From assembly GCA_002453275.1 (NCBI GenBank), contig DKGN01000131.1, positions 1-18,523 of the forward strand: 18,523 bases of DNA. The letters run 5' to 3'. Below, piece by piece: positions 1 through 6,014 of the stretch. Both the position numbers and the translations under genes were made by a program. The notes beneath the pieces were generated by a model, which saw only the letters and a program-made list of their open reading frames with translations, made no database searches and was not told the DNA's origin. Source of the stretch: Caryophanales bacterium UBA6769 (GTDB taxonomy: Bacteria > Bacillota > Bacilli > Bacillales > UBA6769). Every line of letters starts with the position of its first letter. Positions within the stretch are counted from its first letter, which is position 1.

Positions 1-1
1 A

Positions 2-130
2 CTGAATGGCATTTATGCCACCCAAAAAAAAGAATTGCTAGGAATGAAGTTACAAATGAACGGTCGTTTTGATACGTTGGAAACGCGAACAGCTCATATG
101 CAACATGAATTAAAGAGCACAATGTCATGA
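2..130 (+). CDS. C-terminal end of a small coiled-coil protein, cut by the window edge
   Basis: The reading frame is open from base 2 to the TGA at 128-130, giving the last 42 residues of a protein whose start lies outside the window. The visible part is hydrophilic and helical, with heptad-like spacing of hydrophobic residues (LLGMKLQMNGRFDTLETR). This is typical of small Bacillus proteins that form short coiled coils, sometimes in phage or regulatory settings. I see no catalytic motif and assign no function. No T-rich hairpin follows directly. Confidence 0.5.
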   Translation: MNGIYATQKKELLGMKLQMNGRFDTLETRTAHMQHELKSTMS

Positions 131-529
131 TGACCTCTTGGTAAGATTAAATCAATCAAACCTACTAATCCAAAAAGGCGAGGACATATTGCATGAATTT
201 AATAAAAAAGAATCAAGACAGGGATATAACCGTACAAATTTGGATTTTTTCACCACTTGCAACGTTCCGATATATTGGTAGTTAAAAGCTAGATCGAACC
301 GTTCCCTTCACTAGGGTTTACTGATGTGTCAACATGCGAAAACAAAAACTTATCTATCAGAATAGATAACGAAAAAGGAGTTTATAATTATCAATGTCAA
401 GATTTGGGCGTGATCTAAAATCACCGTTGACCTGACAAAATACTCGAAAACATATAAAAATAGGGTGTATTTCCCACTAATTTCAGTGATATTTTGAATT
501 TTTTTTTTAATTACCGACAATTGTAGGGA

Positions 530-557
530 TTGTAAATATTTAGAAAAATAATACAAT
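530..557 (+). promoter_or_regulatory. SigA-type promoter candidate for the secreted DUF6801-like gene
   Basis: TTGTAA (530-535) and TACAAT (552-557) are separated by 16 bases, a reasonable SigA promoter. The surrounding block (about 519-568) closely resembles the block upstream of the next gene (about 1530-1580). Both have an ATTGTAGG-purine-ATTG motif followed 36-38 bases later by TTTAGTTAAT. The shared block suggests that both surface genes inherited the same control region. Confidence 0.45.
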
Positions 558-690
558 TTAGTTAATAGGACAAAACACTTAGCCCTATTAACAGAGTCAT
601 CTCCACATCATTGATACTCCAGTCGCTTCACACTACTAGAAATGAACTAGCTTAGACTAGACGTTGTCCTAGACAAAATCTTTTTTAATT

Positions 691-720
691 GAGGAGGTGC
701 TAATGCTAGTAGCAAATTAA
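691..720 (+). promoter_or_regulatory. Leader mini-ORF with a strong ribosome binding site
   Basis: GAGGAGGTG at 691-699 is followed by ATG CTA GTA GCA AAT TAA (703-720), a five-codon frame 80 bases ahead of the real gene and its own TAGGAGG site. Its spacing is tight. It could be a leader peptide, a ribosome stand-by site, or a relic. A parallel G-rich site with a short frame lies upstream of the next gene (about 1602-1620). Confidence 0.3.
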
Positions 721-799
721 AGTAGTTTATTGAAAGCGGATACATTTTAACGGTTTGTCAATGCAGTTTTTAAAAAACTAATAGTAGGAGGTTAAAGTA

Positions 800-1423
800 A
801 TGCTTAACAAATTTAAAAAAACGATTGTTTCAATGTTTACGACGGTGATTGTAATTGCTAGTTTAACAGTGGTTGCTGGCGCAGAAGAAAACTCATCGGG
901 ATATGTCTTTAAGGAAGAAACTCTTATCTATAATTGTACAATTAACCTACCGATTATCCCTGATATTAATTTTGATATGCCACTTACTATTCGGGCAGAT
1001 GTTCCTGAATCTGTTTTACCAAATCAACAATTTGATTTGCTTAATGCATCAGCAACTGCTGAAGTTCCTGGAAATGTAATAAATACTCTGGATGCTGTTC
1101 TAGGGTGGGATGTTATGACAGGAACTGTTTCAAAATTTGAAGTAAAATCTGAGAATACAAACTCTACTGTAGATATTGGTCCTCTTGGAATTCCAGCTAC
1201 AGATGTACCTAAAGACGGTTCAGATTTAGTTTTTACAGTTCCTGTAAATGGTATTGACGTAGGTTCTTTCACTGCCGGAACTTCTGGTGTAGTTACTATC
1301 AAAGCGGGTGGTGTTAATGCTTCGTTTAAAAAATTAAATGCTGGATGGTTAGACCCAACACTAAATGCAAATTGCACACCTCCCAGCAATAATATTTTAG
1401 TAGAAATTCCAATTACTCCATAA
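800..1423 (+). CDS. Secreted single-domain protein, DUF6801-like
   Basis: Predicted export through Sec: residues 1-28 are a signal peptide with a K-rich start, a hydrophobic core and a cleavage site near AGA-EE. The mature part is one beta-rich domain (about 36-205). Its pattern resembles DUF6801 proteins of Actinobacteria: Tyr-Asn-Cys at the start (C46), a DVP...P-x-Q element, a V-P-x-x-G-x-x-L-x-F segment, an AG...VTI segment, and a closing Cys-Thr-Pro-Pro (C192). The two cysteines, one at each end, suggest an intradomain disulfide. The same domain recurs in the next gene (SDLVFTVPVNGIDVGSF here, GDLIFTAPVDGIDVGPF there). There is no LPxTG signal, so it is probably released or held by a partner. 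The start is ATG behind TAGGAGG. Its role is unknown; the family name is from memory of the pattern. Confidence 0.75.
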   Translation: MLNKFKKTIVSMFTTVIVIASLTVVAGAEENSSGYVFKEETLIYNCTINLPIIPDINFDMPLTIRADVPESVLPNQQFDLLNASATAEVPGNVINTLDAVLGWDVMTGTVSKFEVKSENTNSTVDIGPLGIPATDVPKDGSDLVFTVPVNGIDVGSFTAGTSGVVTIKAGGVNASFKKLNAGWLDPTLNANCTPPSNNILVEIPITP

Positions 1424-1445
1424 TCATATTTGACAAATAATATTT

Positions 1446-1494
1446 AGACACATATCGTCTCTAATCGGGACGATATGCGTCTAACTTCTTTTTT
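1446..1494 (+). terminator. Intrinsic terminator after the secreted DUF6801-like gene
   Basis: A perfect 9-bp stem, CATATCGTC (1451-1459) with GACGATATG (1469-1477), is extended by AGAC/GTCT across one mismatch and followed by a T-rich tail ending in TTTTTT. It separates this gene from the large anchored protein downstream. Confidence 0.85.
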
Positions 1495-1529
1495 ACAGGT
1501 CTTTTTAATTTTATATTTGAAAACACTAT

Positions 1530-1580
1530 AATTGTAGGAATTGAATAAATTTACAATATAATATTAATATTTAGTTAATT
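1530..1580 (+). promoter_or_regulatory. Promoter-like block for the large anchored surface protein
   Basis: The block has a perfect TATAAT (1557-1562) and several TTG-containing hexamers upstream (TTGTAG at 1532, TTGAAT at 1541). None has ideal 17-base spacing to that TATAAT; TTGAAT to TAATAT has 18. It resembles the block at 519-568 (ATTGTAGG...TTTAGTTAAT). I am fairly sure it is regulatory, less sure which hexamers are used. Confidence 0.4.
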
Positions 1581-1683
1581 GTTATTTTTCTTTTATCCTT
1601 AGAGGGGGTGAATATTTATTAAGCAAATTTACATTAGCATTTTAAATAAAAATGTTTAAGATTTGTAAAAGGGGGAATTAGAA

Positions 1684-3951
1684 ATTTATAAGCTACTAAA
1701 AAAAGCCAGTATTGCAGTGCTAATTTTGCCGCTTGTAATGCTTTCATTTGTAGGTGTCCAAACACCAAGTGTTATAAGTGCTGCCTCTAATATGCAAACA
1801 GTAGAGAAGACGTTTAGTTATTCTTGTAATACAAATATGGGTCCTATTTTTGAATATGGCCTGACACTAAAAGCAGACGTACCTACAGTAGTAAGTCCTG
1901 GTGATGAAGTTATTCTTAGCAATATAGAGGTAGCCATAACTAAATCAGAGGCAGAAGCTGATAAATTAAGGGGAATGTTTGCTTCAGAAGGATGGGAACT
2001 TGAAGCAGTAAGATCTGACCTAGGAAGCTTAAAGATAATCTCAACTAATGAAGGTGAGTCTATTGAACTAGGGACATTTGCTGCGCCATGGACAGATATC
2101 CCAAGCTCTGGATCATACACACTTGACTACAATAATAGAGGTGGCGACTCAAGCCCTCTTATAGCCGGAGAAAATGGTGAATTAACGTTAACAGTTGGTA
2201 ACTTTGAAATAGTTGAATTTCCAGATGGATCTGGCATTCCTGGAAGTGCTGTCATGCAAGGCTGGTGTGAAACGATAGCTGAAGAAGACTATACGTTTGT
2301 TAAAATCCCAATTGTGAATGATGATGTAGCACCAGTGATTACATTAAACGGCGATAACCCAATAGAAATTGAAGTCGGGGGTACGTACGAAGAACAAGGT
2401 GCAACTGCTCAAGACAATGTTGATGGTGACCTTACCGATCAAATTGAAATTAGCGGTGAAGTGAACGCAAACGAACCAGGTACATATACCATTACGTATA
2501 CTGTGACAGACAGCTCAGGAAATACTTCAACAGTAGAACGTACAGTTATAGTTGTTGAAATAAGTAATGGAAATGATAGGGATTGGATTGTTGAGGAATC
2601 TAGAGTTATTTACGCTTGTGTAGTAGACCTTGGAATAACTACGATAGATTTTGATATGCCTACGACTATCAAAGCAACTGTTCCTACATGGGTTCAACCA
2701 GGTGAAGAGTTTGAAATACGTGAATCATCAGCAAAAGTAGAAATACCAGAGGATGTAGTAAGCTCTGTTCAAGTATTGCTTAATGGAGTAAAGATTGATG
2801 GTCAAGTACCATTGTTTAATGTTAGAGCTGCAAATGAAGATTTAACAATAAATGCTGCAGCAGGCGGGCCGATTGAAATTCCAGAAACAGAGATCCCGCG
2901 CAGAGGCGATCTAATATTTACCGCTCCTGTAGATGGTATTGATGTGGGTCCATTCAAAGCGGGTCAAGAAGGTGTTGTTACGTTCTATGCTGGTGAAATT
3001 GATACTCTTTTAAATTCCTATAGAGCTGATAATACTAGTGTAGAATTACCAGCAGCATGTTCACCTAAAGAAGAAGACTCAGTATTGACTACGATTGAAA
3101 TTAGTGACGCTGGCGGAGATCCAGGTGATGATAATGGTCAAGATCCAGGTAATGGCGAAGACCCTAAACAAATCACTCCTGGTAAAGAAACTGAAGTTAC
3201 CGCCAGTGACCAATTCACTATCGAAGGAACAAACACAGTCATTACAATGCCAGAAGACTTACCTGTTGGTACAACAGTGACAGTCACAGACGTAACGGAA
3301 GAAGTAGACAGTGGCGAAGGTTTGAAAATAGCTGGAAAAGTCTTTGACTTTAATTTCAACTACCCTGGAGGTGCAACTCCATCAGGTACCTTCACATTAA
3401 CAATGGACTATGACACGGATAAATATTCTGCTGAAGAGGTAGACATTTACTACTACAATGAAGAAACTGGCAAATGGGAGAAACAAAACGGTACTGTAGA
3501 AAGTGGTACAATCACGATTTCACCTTCTCACTTCTCGATTTACGGTGTATTTGCCGAAGTAGGTGACCCAGGCGATGGTGGACCAGGAAAACCAGGTGAG
3601 CAAGGACCTCCGGGTGAGCAAGGACCTCCGGGTGAGCAAGGACCTCCGGGTGAGCAAGGACCTCCAGGTGAGCAAGGGCCTCCAGGTGAGCAAGGGCCTC
3701 CAGGTGAGCAAGGGCCTCCAGGTGAACCAGGAACCCCAGGAGAGGACGGGCAAGATGGAGATGATGGTAAAGACGGTAAAGGTGGTACAACAGGTAGTAA
3801 AATAAACAAGGCTAGCGATAAAATAGGTAAAAGCGGCGGTAAACTACCGAAAACGGCAACAAGCTTACCTACACTACTGTTAGTTGGTGCCTTACTCGCA
3901 ATCGCTGGAAGTGGATTTCTACTATTCAGACGAAAAAAATTAATGAACTAA
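1684..3951 (+). CDS. Large multidomain LPKTA-anchored surface protein with collagen-like repeats
   Basis: I start it at ATT 1684, giving 755 residues, because AAAAGGGGG ends 8 bases before it and the resulting N-terminus (MYKLLKK plus hydrophobic core) is a complete signal peptide. The first conventional start, GTG 1717, has no ribosome binding site and would cut off the basic n-region. Domains (ATT numbering): DUF6801-like 1 (about 41-210, C48 and C195); Ig-like DUF5011-type (214-292, APVITLNG to VERTVIVV); DUF6801-like 2 (300-470, C312 and C459); a beta domain of the kind seen in S-layer proteins (499-624, ending GKWEKQNGT...HFSIYGVF); collagen-like triplets (633-701); LPKTA (721-725), a membrane helix and an RRKK tail. 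It is predicted to be covalently attached to peptidoglycan by a sortase, plausibly the class D enzyme encoded next. The collagen-like rod would hold the folded domains away from the wall. The ligand is unknown. Confidence 0.88.
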   Translation: MYKLLKKASIAVLILPLVMLSFVGVQTPSVISAASNMQTVEKTFSYSCNTNMGPIFEYGLTLKADVPTVVSPGDEVILSNIEVAITKSEAEADKLRGMFASEGWELEAVRSDLGSLKIISTNEGESIELGTFAAPWTDIPSSGSYTLDYNNRGGDSSPLIAGENGELTLTVGNFEIVEFPDGSGIPGSAVMQGWCETIAEEDYTFVKIPIVNDDVAPVITLNGDNPIEIEVGGTYEEQGATAQDNVDGDLTDQIEISGEVNANEPGTYTITYTVTDSSGNTSTVERTVIVVEISNGNDRDWIVEESRVIYACVVDLGITTIDFDMPTTIKATVPTWVQPGEEFEIRESSAKVEIPEDVVSSVQVLLNGVKIDGQVPLFNVRAANEDLTINAAAGGPIEIPETEIPRRGDLIFTAPVDGIDVGPFKAGQEGVVTFYAGEIDTLLNSYRADNTSVELPAACSPKEEDSVLTTIEISDAGGDPGDDNGQDPGNGEDPKQITPGKETEVTASDQFTIEGTNTVITMPEDLPVGTTVTVTDVTEEVDSGEGLKIAGKVFDFNFNYPGGATPSGTFTLTMDYDTDKYSAEEVDIYYYNEETGKWEKQNGTVESGTITISPSHFSIYGVFAEVGDPGDGGPGKPGEQGPPGEQGPPGEQGPPGEQGPPGEQGPPGEQGPPGEQGPPGEPGTPGEDGQDGDDGKDGKGGTTGSKINKASDKIGKSGGKLPKTATSLPTLLLVGALLAIAGSGFLLFRRKKLMN
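3595..3720 (+). repeat. Seven tandem 18-bp units encoding Gly-Glu-Gln-Gly-Pro-Pro
   Basis: Seven in-frame 18-base units encode GEQGPP. The first three are identical, the fourth differs at its last base, and the last three are identical to each other and carry AGGGCCTCCA. The graded pattern points to recent expansion by slippage or unequal exchange. The units are collagen-like (Gly at every third residue), so changes in number would alter rod length without breaking the frame. Confidence 0.95.
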
Positions 3952-3963
3952 GCTAACTTTTTA

Positions 3964-3996
3964 GGAAAACGTCCGATTCGGGCGTTTTTCCTTTTC
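3964..3996 (+). terminator. Intrinsic terminator after the large surface protein
   Basis: GGAAAACGTCC and GGGCGTTTTTCC flank a short loop at 3964-3991 and are followed by TTTTC. It lies 13 bases after the stop codon. Confidence 0.8.
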
Positions 3997-4444
3997 AAAG
4001 GGGATTCTTTCGTATAATGACATCAATATGGGCTAAAGCTTCTAGATTAAAAGTTCTTACGAGTCTATAAAAATATTTATTCTCTCGCTTTTTACTGGAA
4101 CTATACGTATGGTAGTTTAAGAGAACGGAAGTTAATTGTTTCCTCTTCAATTTCAAAGTAGCAATCTTTTCTTTCTCTTTCTTAAGAAACCCTACTTTTT
4201 TCGGGGTAGTAAATGAACGGGACTTGTATTACTTTAATACCAAGCCTTCATATTTGTATTTGTAAGAAATATTCATTAATTACTTTGTCTTTATTACAAA
4301 TGAGGTAAATTTATTGAATATTATGAAAGTACACCTATCTAAGTTGAAGAGTGTGCAGAATCCTTTTGTTTAGTTTTTAATTCCTTAAATACCATTACTG
4401 TGTTTCCTTTTTAGGAATGGGAACAGGGCTGAGGTAGATACCGG
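3997..4444. other. Intergenic stretch before the sortase operon
   Basis: About 450 bases with no convincing gene on either strand. A perfect TATAAT lies at 4013-4018, but no good -35 hexamer is correctly spaced from it; if used, the sortase operon would have a leader of about 420 bases. The imperfect dyad AACTATACGTATGGTAGTT lies near 4099-4117. I find no riboswitch I can name. Confidence 0.3.
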
Positions 4445-5056
4445 ATGAGAAAAAGAACAATCTTGATAATTGTTTTTGGAGTTGGTTTCTTGGCATATTC
4501 TATTATTCATTATGTGAACATCCCGAAGGTTAAAAATAAAAACGAACTGTCTCCGAATGTAGAGATGGCCGTGATGTCAGAAGCAGACTTAACGAACACA
4601 TTAGGAGCAAAAATGGAACCTGAGGAAGGGGAACATGTTGCCCAGCTTGTAATACCGACTATCAATAAATCTTATGACGTCTATTGGGGAACGGATGAAC
4701 ACACGTTAGAAAAAGGTGTAGGTATGTATGTAAGTGAATGGACTGTTACCCCAGACATAGAAGCACACACTGTTCTATCTGGTCATCGAGATTCTGTATT
4801 TCGTCCAGTTGGCGATCTTGAGAAGGGTGACCGCCTATACGTCACATACAGAGGAATTGACTATGAATACCGTATACATAAGATTTGGATTACGGATGCG
4901 AATGATCGAACAGTTATCGTTGAGAAAGAAGAACCAACATTAACGTTAACAACATGCTATCCATTTTATTACGTCGGAAATGCTCCAGATCGGTACATCA
5001 TTCAAGCAAAACTCGTACAAAAAGGGAATCTTTTGGAAGGTAAAACACCAACATAG
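4445..5056 (+). CDS. Class D sortase (transpeptidase for LPxTA surface proteins)
   Basis: Sortases cleave an LPxT-x signal between Thr and the next residue and join the protein to the cell wall. This 203-residue protein has an N-terminal membrane helix (about 5-24) and an extracellular catalytic domain (about 64-192). The catalytic His is H114 in LSGHRDSVF, the Cys is C171 in TLTLTTCYPF, and the Arg is R183 in APDRYI. The LSGHRD and TLTTCYPF contexts are those of class D enzymes. Some Bacillus class D sortases are known to prefer Ala in the fifth position (LPNTA). Both anchored proteins in this window end in LPKTA, which fits. ATG 4445 has GAGG about 11 bases upstream. It leads an apparent operon with the next two genes (gaps 115 and 57 bases). 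Confidence 0.93.
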   Translation: MRKRTILIIVFGVGFLAYSIIHYVNIPKVKNKNELSPNVEMAVMSEADLTNTLGAKMEPEEGEHVAQLVIPTINKSYDVYWGTDEHTLEKGVGMYVSEWTVTPDIEAHTVLSGHRDSVFRPVGDLEKGDRLYVTYRGIDYEYRIHKIWITDANDRTVIVEKEEPTLTLTTCYPFYYVGNAPDRYIIQAKLVQKGNLLEGKTPT

Positions 5057-5171
5057 GAGATTTTAGCTCGTGGAGTGTGTGCTAACCGCTAACATGTAGA
5101 CAGTTTTAAGTATTTTATTCAAGCTTCATAACATGAAAAGGGTCGTGTGAAGAAAGGAGGAGATGCAAGAG

Positions 5172-5957
5172 ATGATGAATGATGTACATGTTGGTTATAC
5201 AGTGAAAAAGAAAGTTTTTATCGCTATTCTTGCTGGTTTTTTATTTCTCGGAGGACTCATTACAGCTTTTGGCTTAACGAATACAGTTTTGGCATTTCCT
5301 GTGGGGGCTATGGGTGATTTTTATGTGGTGTTTGATGAGCTTGAAGGTGAAGGGTTCACACTAAATCCTCATCTTGATGAAACTGCTGATGGTGACAATG
5401 GGGCTCTGGTTCGAAACAAAATAGACAGTGTCACGATCAAGGGATTGCATATATTTAAGGATATCAAGCTGCCGAACAATAAATGGTTTCGAATTAATAT
5501 TACAACTGCTGAACCTACCGAAATTCAAGGATTAATTCAAGATGCTCGATTCGTTGATGCGAATCTTAGCTTTGGTGAGATGTCGATAGCACAGAAAAAC
5601 ACCTCGAATATGTCAGTTTTGGAAGCATTTAAGCAAAATTGGACACATCAAGCGAACACGGTAGAGATTACGGATGCCATCATTCAAACGAATTATCTCT
5701 TTCAAAATTCAGTAAATTTGCAAGCTGCACAAATCTCGGTTGAATCCATTGACGGTCCGATTGGTTCTATTGATACCGGCAAAGGTCAGGCGAGTGGAGG
5801 AAGCAGTAGTGGTCAAGCAACAGATGGATCAGGTCTTGGTGGATTGCTCCCGAAAACAGCTACAAATTGGATGACCTACATTACAATTGGTGCACTGTGT
5901 ATACTGCTAGGCGGCTTGTTCGTTTATAGAAAAAAGATAAGAGTCGATAAGCCATGA
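5172..5957 (+). CDS. DUF6230-like LPKTA-anchored surface protein
   Basis: A 261-residue exported protein. The hydrophobic segment at 15-41 acts as signal or anchor, followed by AFPVGAMGDFYVVFDELEGEGF. That pattern and the later PTEIQGLIQDARFVDANLSF and QANTVEITDA segments resemble DUF6230, a family I know from Streptomyces surface proteins. After a Gly/Ser-rich linker (about 200-222) come LPKTA (226-230), a membrane helix and a positively charged tail, so it is a sortase substrate. I prefer ATG 5172 to the upstream in-frame ATG 5163, which sits only two bases after GGAGG. It lies between the class D sortase and the coiled-coil gene, which suggests that it is that sortase's dedicated substrate and perhaps the wall receptor for the coiled-coil protein. 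Molecular function unknown. Confidence 0.82.
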   Translation: MMNDVHVGYTVKKKVFIAILAGFLFLGGLITAFGLTNTVLAFPVGAMGDFYVVFDELEGEGFTLNPHLDETADGDNGALVRNKIDSVTIKGLHIFKDIKLPNNKWFRINITTAEPTEIQGLIQDARFVDANLSFGEMSIAQKNTSNMSVLEAFKQNWTHQANTVEITDAIIQTNYLFQNSVNLQAAQISVESIDGPIGSIDTGKGQASGGSSSGQATDGSGLGGLLPKTATNWMTYITIGALCILLGGLFVYRKKIRVDKP

Positions 5958-6014
5958 ACATTATGATATTGGATTCGTTAATATTGAATGTGAAGAATGA
6001 AGGTGAAGTTTAAT

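Larger units (their letters stand above)
131..799. other. Long AT-rich intergenic stretch with the promoter and leader of the next gene
   Basis: I see no convincing gene here; a 68-codon minus-strand frame at 350-556 lacks a ribosome binding site and has low-complexity composition. The right half holds a promoter candidate near 530-557 and a roughly 230-base leader. That leader contains a strong GAGGAGGTG at 691-699 followed by a five-codon frame (703-720). The stretch 131-500 shows nothing I can name. Confidence 0.5.

Noticed and set aside
3595..3720. CRISPR-like tandem repeats
   Set aside because: The units abut with no spacers and are in-frame coding sequence.
3512..3809. Long open frames on both strands through the collagen-like repeat
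   Set aside because: They are by-products of an 18-base GC-rich repeat that keeps other frames open; none has a ribosome binding site, and the plus-strand GEQGPP frame explains the array.
5997..6014. Upstream ATG 5997 as start of the coiled-coil gene
   Set aside because: It has no ribosome binding site, while ATG 6015 has AGGTGA at good distance and gives a normal signal peptide.
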